Below, in pieces: positions 10,093 to 19,852 of a stretch of 64,000 nucleotides of DNA. The translations under genes were made by a program, and so were the position numbers. The notes beneath the pieces are model-generated. The model was given only the letters and a program-made list of their open reading frames with translations. It was not told the DNA's origin and ran no database searches. Source of the stretch: an uncultured Pelagibacteraceae bacterium (GTDB lineage: Bacteria > Pseudomonadota > Alphaproteobacteria > Pelagibacterales > Pelagibacteraceae); assembly GCA_902574525.1 (NCBI GenBank), contig CACGNQ010000001.1:1-64000 (forward strand), read 5' to 3'. Position 1 is the stretch's first letter. Every line of letters starts with the position of its first letter.

Positions 10093-10612
10093 TTTTAGTT
10101 AAAAAAGATTCTGGATGAAATTGAAAACCAAAAATTTTTTCTTTAATATTTTCAATAGCCATCGGGATATTTGTTTCTACACATCTCATGCTTATTTTAA
10201 TATTTTTTGATACAAAGGGCTCATTTAATTTTAGTGAATGGTACCTTCCAACCTGAAATACTTTGTTTTTTTTAAAAATTTTACTGTCTTTTGTTACCTT
10301 TATTTTAGATTGATAACCATGATAAATATTTTTTTGCTGAACTATTTTTCCATATTCGTTATGTAAGATCTGCTGAAATCCTAGACAAATACCTATAATT
10401 TTTTTTTTCCCTCTAAATTTTTTATAAATTTTTGAAGTTAATGGATAATCTTTAGGAGCTCCAGGTCCTGGTGAGAGTACAATAGTATCAGCTTTTAATA
10501 ATTTACTCTCTTTGATTTCAAAAAAATTACTACAAAAAACCTCTTCAAATTCTGAGAACTGATGAACAACATTCCAAGTAAACGAATCCTGGTGATCAAT
10601 AATATAAATCAT
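10055..10612 (-). CDS. pabA: Class I glutamine amidotransferase, aminodeoxychorismate/anthranilate synthase component II
   Basis: LSPGPGAPKDYP, GICLGFQQI, FQFHPES. Confidence 0.9.
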   Translation of the reverse strand: MIYIIDHQDSFTWNVVHQFSEFEEVFCSNFFEIKESKLLKADTIVLSPGPGAPKDYPLTSKIYKKFRGKKKIIGICLGFQQILHNEYGKIVQQKNIYHGYQSKIKVTKDSKIFKKNKVFQVGRYHSLKLNEPFVSKNIKISMRCVETNIPMAIENIKEKIFGFQFHPESFLTKNGKTIIKKILSA

Positions 10613-11823
10613 TTATATAACTCTAGTAAAGATTTTGCTTTTATATAATTTTCGTTAAATTCTTTTTTTGGAGCGCTATCTAAAACAACCCCTGAAGCAG
10701 CTGAAACTTCTGAATAATTTTTGTAATTAAGTATTGATCTAATAATAATGTTAAATCGCATATCCTTATTAAACTTTATATAACCGAAACTACCTGTGAA
10801 AATATTCCTGCCATCATTTTCTTGATTATTTAAAAGTTCTAGTGTTCTTATTTTTGGACAACCAATAACCGATCCACCAGGCATCATTGATATAATAATA
10901 TCTTTCAAAGAAATATTTTTCCTTATATTTCCTTGAATTGTAGTTACGTAATGAAATAAATGTTTATATTCTTCTACAAATTTTTCTTTTAATATTTGCA
11001 CAGACCCGGGGGAACAAATTCTTGAAAGGTCATTTCTTTCCATATCGACTATCATATTATGTTCTTTTGTTTCTTTTATATTACTTTTAAAAAACTTAAG
11101 TGCAGTATTTTTATTATATTTTTTATTTTTTTTAAGTGTTCCAGCAATTGGTTTTGTTATTATTTTTTTTCCTTTTTTATCTATAAGTGTTTCAGGTGAG
11201 CAACTTACAATTGAATAATCTTTATCCTTAATCATAAAAGACTCAGGGGAAGAGTTTACTTTCATTAAACGCCAAAAAAAATTAATTGGATTAATTTTTG
11301 ATTTATTTTTGTATTTAGTGCAAATTTTAATTTGGTAAGTCTCACCCTGTCTTATTTTTTTTGAAAAAGTATCAAATATTTTTTTATAAGCATTAAATTC
11401 TAAGTTTTTTTTAAATGGAGTTAAAATTTGAGTTTTATGAAAAGTTTCATTAAATTTATGCTCCTTTTTAGAAGAAACAATTTTTATTTTATCTCTAATT
11501 TTTATAACTGTCTCAGGTTTATAAAATATTCCTTTATAAAAGTTTATTTTTTTTTGATTTTTAATTTTTATATTTAAAAGATGACACAAAATTTCATAAC
11601 TAAAAAAACCTATAAATAGATCTAATTCCTTATTCTTTTTCTTTATTTTTCTAAATTTTAAAAAGTTATTTATATTATTTTTATTGAGTATAATTTTTTT
11701 TGAAAAATCAGTATAAATATTATACCCATTTTTCATTTTATAAATTATTAAAGGTTTGTCTGACTTGTAAAGCTTTTCTAAGTAAGGATTAAAACTCAAT
11801 TTATGCTGTTTGTGTTCTCTCAA
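10609..11823 (-). CDS. pabB: Aminodeoxychorismate synthase component I (chorismate-binding)
   Basis: KPIAGTLKK, DMERNDLSRICSPGSVQI, MPGGSVIGCPKIRTLELL. Confidence 0.88.
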   Translation of the reverse strand: MREHKQHKLSFNPYLEKLYKSDKPLIIYKMKNGYNIYTDFSKKIILNKNNINNFLKFRKIKKKNKELDLFIGFFSYEILCHLLNIKIKNQKKINFYKGIFYKPETVIKIRDKIKIVSSKKEHKFNETFHKTQILTPFKKNLEFNAYKKIFDTFSKKIRQGETYQIKICTKYKNKSKINPINFFWRLMKVNSSPESFMIKDKDYSIVSCSPETLIDKKGKKIITKPIAGTLKKNKKYNKNTALKFFKSNIKETKEHNMIVDMERNDLSRICSPGSVQILKEKFVEEYKHLFHYVTTIQGNIRKNISLKDIIISMMPGGSVIGCPKIRTLELLNNQENDGRNIFTGSFGYIKFNKDMRFNIIIRSILNYKNYSEVSAASGVVLDSAPKKEFNENYIKAKSLLELYK

Positions 11824-13018
11824 CTGGTTTCTCTTTTATTGGTAAATGTATTAAACCAGCAAATAAAGATAATGCAATTGCCAAATACCACGCATAATCA
11901 TAAGAACCATATAGGTCATAAAACAAACCACCTAGATAGGCACCAAAAAAAGATCCAATCTGATGACTTAAAAAAACTAAACCATAGAGTAGTCCTAAGT
12001 ATCTTGTTCCAAATATATGGGCTACTATTCCACTAGTTGCTGGTACTGTTGAAAGCCATAAAAAGCCAAAACTAGCGCCAAAAAAAATGGAAATAATTGT
12101 ACTAGGTGGTGAAAATATAAATATACAAATTGAAACTCCTCTTAATAAGTAGATTATACTCAGTATAATTTTTTTACTCATTTTTGTTGATAAGTAACCA
12201 CTAAGTAATGATCCAATTATATTAAAAAAACCAATTAAAGATAAAATTACTGCAGCTGTCCAATCAGCCAATCCTCTATCAGCAACGTATTTTGGGACAT
12301 GTGTTCCAACTAAGGTAATGTGAAATCCGCATACAAAAAAGCCAGCTATTAAAAGTAAATAACTTTTATTTTGAAAAGCTTCTTTTAAAGCTCCCATAGT
12401 GTCTTGTTTAAAATTAGTATCATTGGATTGAACCACGCTAGGTGATCTAACAAAATAACCAACCACAAGTCCAAAAGTTAAAAAAATCATAAATATGAAT
12501 AACGTTTGTTCCCATCCGTTAGAGCCCAAAGAATATTTAGTAAATAATGGGGACAAAAAATATCCAAAAGATCCAACTGCAGTAACAATGCTCATCGCTA
12601 TAGTCCGATTTGATAATGGAAAATGCTTTCCTACAATTGACATTGGAATACTAATTGCCGTCCCACCACATCCTATTCCAATCAAAACACCTAAACTTAT
12701 TTGAAAATAAATTCCAGTATTTGGTCCATTGTATAATAAGAAAACACCTAAAATATAAAAGAGAAATGCAAGTATGATTGCTCTATGCCCACCATATTTA
12801 TCAGCAATAGCTCCAAATATTGGTCCTGATAAGCCCCAGCCCAACATTTGAATGCCAATTGCTAGACCAAATTCCGTATTAGAGATTCCTAGATCGTTGT
12901 TAAAATCGATAAAAAACATTCCAAAAACTTGTCTAACGCTTAGTGATACAAGAACAACTAAGCATGCAGATATCAATGTGATAAGCGCTAAACGATTATT
13001 AATGAATTTTTCACCCAT
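11801..13018 (-). CDS. Major facilitator superfamily transporter
   Basis: 12-TM pattern, GPIFGAIADKYGGHRAI motif; overlaps pabB start by 23 bp. Confidence 0.9.
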   Translation of the reverse strand: MGEKFINNRLALITLISACLVVLVSLSVRQVFGMFFIDFNNDLGISNTEFGLAIGIQMLGWGLSGPIFGAIADKYGGHRAIILAFLFYILGVFLLYNGPNTGIYFQISLGVLIGIGCGGTAISIPMSIVGKHFPLSNRTIAMSIVTAVGSFGYFLSPLFTKYSLGSNGWEQTLFIFMIFLTFGLVVGYFVRSPSVVQSNDTNFKQDTMGALKEAFQNKSYLLLIAGFFVCGFHITLVGTHVPKYVADRGLADWTAAVILSLIGFFNIIGSLLSGYLSTKMSKKIILSIIYLLRGVSICIFIFSPPSTIISIFFGASFGFLWLSTVPATSGIVAHIFGTRYLGLLYGLVFLSHQIGSFFGAYLGGLFYDLYGSYDYAWYLAIALSLFAGLIHLPIKEKPVERTQTA

Positions 13019-14193
13019 TATTTAATATATTTAAATGATTTTCTAATATCTTTTATTAGATCTTTAGGATCTTCAAGCCCAATGTGCAATCTGACAATAA
13101 ATTCATTTTTTTTTAAATTTAAAAACTTTCTATTACCTTGTTCTTTAATTTCTTGATGAAGGGCCAGACTTTCAAATCCTCCCCAACTGTAACCATGTCC
13201 AAAAAAATTTAGAGAATTTACAAATTTATCAATAGATTTCTTATCTTTGGATTTTATTTTCATACCCATCAAACCTGAGGATCCTGAGTAATATTTTTTC
13301 CATAATTTGTAATTTTTAGAATTTTTTTTATAAGGATATAAGACTTCAATATTTTTCTTTTTTGACAAAAATTTTACAATAAGATTAGTATTTTTTTCAT
13401 GTCTATCTAACCTAACATCTAATGTTCTTAAACCTCTCATAATAAAATAAGCATCATCAGGGCTTAATCTTAAGCCAGTCATATTCTGAGCTAATAAAAC
13501 TTTTCTAAATATTCTTTTACTTACTGCTAAAGTCCCCCCCATTACATCCGAGTGCCCTGAATAATATTTAGTTGCAGATACTATTGATAAATCAAAACCT
13601 AATTTAATGGGCCTTAAAAAGTACGGAGTGCCCCATGTATTATCTATTGCTGTATAAATTTTTTTTGTTTTTGCTATAGAAAGTATTTTACCCAAGTCTT
13701 GAAACTCAAATGTATTACTTCCAGGATTTTCAACATAAATGAGTCTAGTTTTATTCGTAATATTTTTTTTGATTGTATCTAGATTATTCGGATCATAAAA
13801 TTTTGCAATTATGTTAAATTCATTTAAATACTTTTCAGTTAATAACCTAGTCGGACTATATACTGGATCAGCTATTATTAGTTCATCACCTGGCCTTAAA
13901 ACACTAAATAGACATAAAAAAACTGCCCCAAAACCTGTTGGTGTCAAAAATGTATGATATGATTCTTCCATTTTTGTTAACATTTTTTCTAATTCAAAAG
14001 TAGTAGAAGTACCTTGTCTTCCGTATTCAAAATGTCCACCTTTTGGATTCTTTAAGTTTTTTTTCTGCGTCTGTCTTAAATCTTTCATGGATTTAAAAAC
14101 CATTGTGGAGGTTCGAACTAATGGTGGATTTACTGAACGATTTTTAAAGTCTTTATAAGTATGTTTAAGATAAGTTTTAAAAGAATTTCCCAT
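13018..14193 (-). CDS. metC: Cys/Met metabolism PLP-dependent enzyme (cystathionine beta-lyase type)
   Basis: YGRQGTSTTFELEKMLTKME, YVENPGSNTFEFQDL, DNTWGTPYFLRPIKLGFDLSIVSATKYYSGHSDVMGG. Confidence 0.85.
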   Translation of the reverse strand: MGNSFKTYLKHTYKDFKNRSVNPPLVRTSTMVFKSMKDLRQTQKKNLKNPKGGHFEYGRQGTSTTFELEKMLTKMEESYHTFLTPTGFGAVFLCLFSVLRPGDELIIADPVYSPTRLLTEKYLNEFNIIAKFYDPNNLDTIKKNITNKTRLIYVENPGSNTFEFQDLGKILSIAKTKKIYTAIDNTWGTPYFLRPIKLGFDLSIVSATKYYSGHSDVMGGTLAVSKRIFRKVLLAQNMTGLRLSPDDAYFIMRGLRTLDVRLDRHEKNTNLIVKFLSKKKNIEVLYPYKKNSKNYKLWKKYYSGSSGLMGMKIKSKDKKSIDKFVNSLNFFGHGYSWGGFESLALHQEIKEQGNRKFLNLKKNEFIVRLHIGLEDPKDLIKDIRKSFKYIK

Positions 14194-14268
14194 AAATAAA
14201 TTTGATATGTGAGATTGAGAATGCTATATCCACCAAATAAGTCAATAAAATTATAATTTGAGGTAAAC

Positions 14269-14352
14269 ATGGGATATCCAAAGAAACATAGAGGCCGAAG
14301 AAAAATGGGCTCAAAAAAAAGAAGAGCAAGAAAAAAAAATAAAAAGAAATAA
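14269..14352 (+). CDS. 27-aa hyper-basic protein MGYPKKHRGRRKMGSKKRRARKKNKKK, possibly ribosome/nucleic-acid associated
   Basis: Read directly: ATG at 14269 preceded by TTTGAGGTAAAC (GAGG, 7 nt spacer), TAA at 14350-14352; absent from ORF track because of its length. Confidence 0.65.
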   Translation: MGYPKKHRGRRKMGSKKRRARKKNKKK

Positions 14353-14363
14353 TCAAACCCAAA

Positions 14364-15056
14364 ATGGATAGTATTCAAAAAGTTAGATCCATAACTTTAT
14401 GGATTTTTATAGTTCCATTCGTAGCAATAAATGCCTGTTTAATTTTGATTACGCAGTTTCACGGTCTTTTCCATCCTGAAGATATCATACATAATACACT
14501 ACCTTACATTGATGGTGGAGCATCGATAAGTCGAACTGCAAGAGTTTTTCCTACTTATTTGATTTTCAAGCCTGCTATGTTCCTTACTTCATATTTATTA
14601 ATAAAATATTGGATTTATAATAAAAATATAATTCTCTCGTTAGAAAAAAATAATAAGAATGTAAGTAAAATAATATTTTTTGGAATTGGCTCAGCAATAT
14701 TGTTAACTATTCATTCTATCTTCCTTGGAGTTAAGTTTGATTATGATTTGTATAAACTGTTTAGGAGAGTTGTAATGCTTCTTTTTATAATTTTTGAAAT
14801 TATAGCTCAAGCATACTTAGTTATTACATTGTATAAATTAAAAAATAAAATAATAGACAAAATAAATTTTAAATTTTTAAAATTAAAAGGATTGTTGGTA
14901 ACTTTATTAATTGTTGTAGCAATTTTAGCTATTCCAATTGTAAGCATGCCAGGTAACAAGTTTATAAAACATGCTCTAGAGTGGGATTATTTTGTAGGTG
15001 TAATAAGTTTTTATTTACTTACTTACTTTATGTGGAAAAAAAATATTAACTCTTAG
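14364..15056 (+). CDS. Six-TM membrane protein, tentatively Frag1/DRAM/Sfk1-like
   Basis: 230 aa multi-TM ORF; extracellular loop [28 protein letters not shown] is reminiscent of the family. Confidence 0.7.
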   Translation: MDSIQKVRSITLWIFIVPFVAINACLILITQFHGLFHPEDIIHNTLPYIDGGASISRTARVFPTYLIFKPAMFLTSYLLIKYWIYNKNIILSLEKNNKNVSKIIFFGIGSAILLTIHSIFLGVKFDYDLYKLFRRVVMLLFIIFEIIAQAYLVITLYKLKNKIIDKINFKFLKLKGLLVTLLIVVAILAIPIVSMPGNKFIKHALEWDYFVGVISFYLLTYFMWKKNINS

Positions 15057-16164
15057 AAATCCATCCACCACCGAGAACCTTGTCTCCAAATTTATCTTTT
15101 GAATAAAACACACACGCCTGACCTGGTGATATACCAAATTCATCATCAAAAAGATTAAGATGAGCAAATTTATCTTTTATATTTAATTTAGATCTAATTA
15201 GTTTTCCTGTTGATCTTACTTTTACAAATATTTCTTTATCAAAATCTGTTTTATCTACTAAAAGATTGAGATCTCTCAATATTATATCTTTTTTTAACAA
15301 TTCTATTTTTGGTCCAACAATTATTTCATTTTTTTTTGGATCAATATTGATAACATATAAAGGATCTTTGGCAGCAATTTTAATACCCCTCCTCTGACCA
15401 ATTGTAAAATTTACAATTCCATTATGGACTCCTAGAACTTTCCCATCAGAGCTTTTAATATTTCCTTTTTTAAATGCGTCTGGTCTTATTTTTTCAATCA
15501 CCGAAACATAGTCGCCATTTGGAACAAAACATATATCCTGGCTATCTGGTTTGTCAGCAACATTTAAACCTAATTCTTTAGCAATTTCTCTTGTTTCAGA
15601 TTTCAACATCGCTCCCAATGGGAATCTCAAATAGTTTAATTGTTCTCTTGTTGTATTAAATAAAAAATAACTTTGATCTCTATTCTCATCAACAGCTCTA
15701 TACATATTCGTTGTATTATTTTTTGTTAAACTCTTCACATAATGACCAGTTATTAATGCATCTGCGTTTAAATTTTTTGATTCTTGAAATAAGTCGTTAA
15801 ATTTAACAGTTTTGTTACATTGAACACATGGAATAGGAGTCTCCCCATTTAAGTAACTTTCGACAAAATTATCAACAACACTTTCTTTAAATTTGCTTTG
15901 GTAATAAAAAATTTTATGATTAATATCCAATTTTTGAGCAACACGCTTTGCATCCATTATGTCCTGGCCTGTGCAGCATTGCTTAGTATTCTTGCTTTCT
16001 TTATTATCATCGTAAAGTTTTAATGTAACTCCAATGATATTATATCCCTCTTTTTTCATGATGCCTGCAACTGTTGAAGAGTCAACACCTCCTGACATGG
16101 CAATTACTACCTTTGTATCTTTTGGATCTTTATCCAAACCTATAGAGTTTAATTTTGTATTCAT
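15046..16164 (-). CDS. mnmA: tRNA-specific 2-thiouridylase MnmA
   Basis: [56 protein letters not shown]. Confidence 0.96.
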   Translation of the reverse strand: MNTKLNSIGLDKDPKDTKVVIAMSGGVDSSTVAGIMKKEGYNIIGVTLKLYDDNKESKNTKQCCTGQDIMDAKRVAQKLDINHKIFYYQSKFKESVVDNFVESYLNGETPIPCVQCNKTVKFNDLFQESKNLNADALITGHYVKSLTKNNTTNMYRAVDENRDQSYFLFNTTREQLNYLRFPLGAMLKSETREIAKELGLNVADKPDSQDICFVPNGDYVSVIEKIRPDAFKKGNIKSSDGKVLGVHNGIVNFTIGQRRGIKIAAKDPLYVINIDPKKNEIIVGPKIELLKKDIILRDLNLLVDKTDFDKEIFVKVRSTGKLIRSKLNIKDKFAHLNLFDDEFGISPGQACVFYSKDKFGDKVLGGGWISKS

Positions 16165-16206
16165 ATTGATGGTATTTATACTTAATTCTATTATAAATTA
16201 AATTAA

Positions 16207-16380
16207 ATGATTTTAGATTTTGACCCAGGAGACAAAGTGATAAATCCTATTAATAAAGAATGGGGTATAGGTCAAGTTCAGTCAATTATTAATGGAAAAG
16301 TGACTGTAAATTTCGAAAATGTTGGAAAAAAAGTAATAAATGCAAAAATAATAGAATTGAAAAAAATATATAATGAATAG
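16207..16380 (+). CDS. DUF3553-like small protein
   Basis: 57 aa read directly: MILDFDPGDKVINPINKEWGIGQVQSIINGKVTVNFENVGKKVINAKIIELKKIYNE; overlaps next start. Confidence 0.8.
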   Translation: MILDFDPGDKVINPINKEWGIGQVQSIINGKVTVNFENVGKKVINAKIIELKKIYNE

Positions 16381-17146
16381 TAAAGAGCTTAAAAATTTAA
16401 ATGATGATCTAAAAGAATGTTTTTTAAATGCCGGCGAAAGAGCTATATATTTAAGGAGCAAGGGATTAAAAACTGAAATCAAAAATGATAATACACCAGT
16501 AACCAATGGTGATTTAGAAGTAAATGAAATATTGACTGACAAAATTAAAGAACTTACTCCCAATATACCCATAGTATCAGAGGAAAGTTCTTTAAATAAA
16601 AATAATTCTGGGTTATCTAAATTTTGGTTAATTGATCCAATAGATGGAACTTACGATTATATTAATAACAGAGATGAATTTACATTAAATGCAGCATTAA
16701 TTATAAATAAGAAACCTGAACTTGGTATTATTTATGCTCCCGCAAAAAAAAGATTATTTTATACATTTGCCCCTGGCTATTGTTACGAATATTCTAATAA
16801 GAAAGAAATAAAGTTGAATTGTGAAAAAAAAACAAAAGCTAATGAAGTTATTGCTGTATCTTATTCAGACAATCTAAAACCACAAATTTTTGAAATTCAC
16901 AAACTGATAGGTGTAACAAGTCATAAGAAAATGAAAAGTTCATTTAAATTTTGTGTAATAGCAACAGGTGAATATGATTTATATGTTGCAGAACCAAGAG
17001 CGTCAGAATGGGATATTGCTGCTGGACATGCAATTTTAAAAAATGCTGGTGGAATTATCACTGATTTTGATGGCAATGAAATTCTTTATGGTAAAAAAGA
17101 TTTTAAAAATCCAAGTTTAATATTGAAAAGATCGAAAGTTTTATAA
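16373..17146 (+). CDS. cysQ: Inositol monophosphatase family, CysQ-like 3'(2'),5'-bisphosphate nucleotidase
   Basis: VSEESS, WLIDPIDGTYDYINNRDEFTLNAALI, EWDIAAGHAILKNAGG. Confidence 0.85.
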   Translation: MNSKELKNLNDDLKECFLNAGERAIYLRSKGLKTEIKNDNTPVTNGDLEVNEILTDKIKELTPNIPIVSEESSLNKNNSGLSKFWLIDPIDGTYDYINNRDEFTLNAALIINKKPELGIIYAPAKKRLFYTFAPGYCYEYSNKKEIKLNCEKKTKANEVIAVSYSDNLKPQIFEIHKLIGVTSHKKMKSSFKFCVIATGEYDLYVAEPRASEWDIAAGHAILKNAGGIITDFDGNEILYGKKDFKNPSLILKRSKVL

Positions 17147-17289
17147 TGGATGAACAGCTTAGGATAATTTTAATTATAATTGTTTCTGTGTCAATATTTG
17201 GTTTATTAGTATTTGTATTTGTCAAAAATTACATAAAAAGAAAACTGGAATATTATTTATCTGAAAAAAATAAAAATAATAAATTATAG
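17146..17289 (+). CDS. 47-aa single-TM small membrane protein
   Basis: Read directly: MDEQLRIILIIIVSVSIFGLLVFVFVKNYIKRKLEYYLSEKNKNNKL; start codon overlaps cysQ stop (TAATG). Confidence 0.6.
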   Translation: MDEQLRIILIIIVSVSIFGLLVFVFVKNYIKRKLEYYLSEKNKNNKL

Positions 17290-17847
17290 TAAATTTATTA
17301 TTTTCAAATATTCATCTTCTTCAATATCCATCACTTTTTTCGATATCTCAAAATCAAAACCAGACCTTGCCAAAACCCCGATATCTTTTTTGTAAAAAAG
17401 AGGTCTGTTACTCTCGTTACGGGCTGGTCCAATTCTTTTTTTTTTACATAACTTCACTGCAGAAAAAAAATCCTGATCTACATTTTCTTCATTAATTTTA
17501 TTAATTGTATTGTCTATATATTTATTATTAATCCCTTTAGATAAAAGATAATTTCTTATTTTATTTATAGAACTTCCTTGTCTAATTAGACTTTTTGCTT
17601 TCGAGTTTGAATAAAACTCATCATTAATAAACTTTAATTTTTCTAGATCCTGAAGGACAGCATCAATTAAATCTGTAAGATTTTTCTTATTAGTATTTGG
17701 TATTTTTGACTTTATATATTTTTTCAAAAGATATGTTCTAAGCTGTTGCTTAGATGGGGCATATTTCTCAATATAATTAAATGAAAAATTCCTCATTTCC
17801 TCTACTGTAACTTTTAAGTTTTTCTTCTTATTTTTAATAGGAATCAT
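17284..17847 (-). CDS. recX: Regulatory protein RecX family
   Basis: Three-helix repeats; LIRQGSSINKIRNYLLSKGINN and KKRIGP..... are consistent with RecX. Confidence 0.72.
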   Translation of the reverse strand: MIPIKNKKKNLKVTVEEMRNFSFNYIEKYAPSKQQLRTYLLKKYIKSKIPNTNKKNLTDLIDAVLQDLEKLKFINDEFYSNSKAKSLIRQGSSINKIRNYLLSKGINNKYIDNTINKINEENVDQDFFSAVKLCKKKRIGPARNESNRPLFYKKDIGVLARSGFDFEISKKVMDIEEDEYLKIINLL

Positions 17848-17875
17848 TCTAAGATTTAATATATTATATTTTTTT

Positions 17876-18349
17876 ATGATTGAGCAAATATCTGAATATT
17901 TTACAACTGAAATGATATATGTCTGGTTAAATATTGGCGTAGTCCCTTTTTGGCTAATTTTAATAGTTTTTCCAAAATCTAATATTTGTAGATTTATAGT
18001 TTCATCAATATTTCCAATTATAGTATTTGCAACAGTTTACACTTATCTAGTTATTTTGTTTTATAAATCAGGATATAATTTTTTGGAAAACTTTAGTCTT
18101 TACAAAGGCTTGCCTTACTTAAGTGAATTGATGCAAAATAACTCTTTTTTAATAACATTTTGGATACACTTCTTGGCAATTAATTTGTTTTGTGGATCTT
18201 GGATAGTTCGAGACTGTCTAAGATTTCAAATACCAAAATATTTAGCTTTCTTTCCATTGTTGCTTACATATTTTGTAGGACCATTAGGAATTTTTTTATA
18301 CTGGATTGTAAGAATATTTTTTTCTAAGAAAATTAGTCTATTCGACTAG
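17876..18349 (+). CDS. DUF4281 / ABA4-like membrane protein
   Basis: WIHFLAINLFCGSWIVRDC...LTYFVGPLGIFLYWIVR is characteristic of the ABA4-like family. Confidence 0.8.
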   Translation: MIEQISEYFTTEMIYVWLNIGVVPFWLILIVFPKSNICRFIVSSIFPIIVFATVYTYLVILFYKSGYNFLENFSLYKGLPYLSELMQNNSFLITFWIHFLAINLFCGSWIVRDCLRFQIPKYLAFFPLLLTYFVGPLGIFLYWIVRIFFSKKISLFD

Positions 18350-18350
18350 A

Positions 18351-18752
18351 TCACTCAACATCAAATCCCTTATTTTTCATTGAAGAAAAACCACCTTCAA
18401 TATGTGATACATTTTTGTAACCCATATCTTTTAGAGATTTAGTTGCAAGAGCTGATCTTAAGCCACCAGCGCAAAATAATACTATTTCTTTTTCCATATC
18501 AATTTTACCACTTTTGAAATATGCACTTTGTGGATCCATCCAGAATTCAAGCATTCCTCTAGGTATATGTGCGGAATTTTGAATTCTACCTTCTTTATCG
18601 AGTTCTCTGATGTCTCTAATATCTACTAAACTACATTTATTTTCTTTAACAAGTTCTAAAGCTTGATCAGCTGATAAAGTTTTGATCTCCTTTAGCGCAT
18701 TATTAACTAGTTCTTGAGATGATTTTATAGTCATAATGGAGTAAGTATACAA
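18351..18752 (-). CDS. Rhodanese-domain sulfurtransferase
   Basis: LVDIRDIRELDKEGRIQNSAHIPRGMLEF, VLFCAGGLRSALATKSLKDMGYKNVSHIEGGF; likely start Met7 at 18734. Confidence 0.93.
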   Translation of the reverse strand: MYTYSIMTIKSSQELVNNALKEIKTLSADQALELVKENKCSLVDIRDIRELDKEGRIQNSAHIPRGMLEFWMDPQSAYFKSGKIDMEKEIVLFCAGGLRSALATKSLKDMGYKNVSHIEGGFSSMKNKGFDVE

Positions 18753-18753
18753 T

Positions 18754-19785
18754 ATGAAAGCGTCAAAAATAAAGAAAAAAAAAACTTTTTTTAAAAAACT
18801 TTTTTTAAAACTTTCAAGACTTCTTGGTTACGAAGTTATGGATCAAGGTGACCTTTCATTGCTAAGCACAGAGGGAAAAGAGGAAAGAAACTCTTTATCC
18901 CAAATAGGAAAGAGTTCCTTAACACTTCCTATGGGTACAGTTAGCATTACAAGACCTGTAAAATCTTTAGATATTATTTTAAGAACATGCGCCTCTGTGA
19001 AAATGCTTACACAGTCGAAAGAAAGAATTTTTGAAAAGGAAAAGAGTGAGTATACTCTGAGATGCTTAAAATCAATTGTTAACTCAATAAATTTTTCTAA
19101 AAATGAACTTAAAAATATAAAAATTAAATTTACAATAATTGATTTTAAATCAGAGAAAAATATTATTGATAAGTTTAACTCTATTCTTCAAAATAATTTT
19201 TTTAATTATGATATTAAAATTTTAGATTATAATAAATATAGTGCTCATATATCTGAAAAGAATGAAGAGAATAAATCAGTAACTGATAATCAAAAATCAA
19301 ATATGTCAAATATTTATCAATCTCTTGATTTGTCTAAAAAGTGTGGTGATTTAATATATTTTGTTGAAGATGATTATCTGCATACAAAAAATTCTATACT
19401 TGAAATGGTTCTTGCGTATGAAAAATTTTCATCACAATTAAATAAAGAAATATTTTTATGCCCTGCGGATTATCCTTACTTATATAGAGATGTTGAAAAT
19501 ACAAATATTCTTATCGGTGATAAATTCCATTGGAGGAAAATTAATCAAACTTTATGCACTTTTTTAACCAGTAGAGAAATGATTAATAAATATTACGAGA
19601 AAATGGTCGAAATGTGTAAATATGAGCATTACCCATTCGAGAAACCTTTACATGAAATTTACAAGAATGAAGATTGTTTTAGTCCAATACCATCTATTGC
19701 AATTCACTGTACAAATATAAATTCTATATATGGGATTTCTCCAAATTCAGATGTTAAAAAAGTTTGGGAAGACTCTTCCTTCTAA
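18754..19785 (+). CDS. Putative glycosyltransferase-like (GT-A fold) protein
   Basis: 343 aa; DLIYFVEDDYLHTKNSILEMVLAYEKF resembles a GT-A DxD-type region; no full family assignment. Confidence 0.55.
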   Translation: MKASKIKKKKTFFKKLFLKLSRLLGYEVMDQGDLSLLSTEGKEERNSLSQIGKSSLTLPMGTVSITRPVKSLDIILRTCASVKMLTQSKERIFEKEKSEYTLRCLKSIVNSINFSKNELKNIKIKFTIIDFKSEKNIIDKFNSILQNNFFNYDIKILDYNKYSAHISEKNEENKSVTDNQKSNMSNIYQSLDLSKKCGDLIYFVEDDYLHTKNSILEMVLAYEKFSSQLNKEIFLCPADYPYLYRDVENTNILIGDKFHWRKINQTLCTFLTSREMINKYYEKMVEMCKYEHYPFEKPLHEIYKNEDCFSPIPSIAIHCTNINSIYGISPNSDVKKVWEDSSF

Positions 19786-19791
19786 AAATGC

Positions 19792-19817
19792 AAAGGCCCC
19801 TTTAAAAGGGGCCCTTA
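19792..19817. terminator. Bidirectional terminator-like hairpin between convergent genes
   Basis: AAAGGCCCCTTTAAAAGGGGCCCTT, GC-rich stem between convergent 18754+ and 19853- genes. Confidence 0.7.
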
Positions 19818-19852
19818 CATTAAGTCTTTAACGTATGAGGGAGTTAAAGTGC

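Noticed and set aside
11801-11823. Possible frameshift at pabB/MFS overlap
   Set aside because: A 23-bp overlap between two full-length same-strand genes is normal for this gene-dense genome
14130-14378. Minus-strand ORFs of 82 and 61 aa
   Set aside because: Poly-Phe/Leu translations caused by A-rich plus-strand sequence; they overlap the better-supported 27-aa gene and metC start
16282-16572. 96-aa minus-strand ORF
   Set aside because: Antisense to the DUF3553-like and CysQ-like genes; low-complexity Phe/Ser-rich translation
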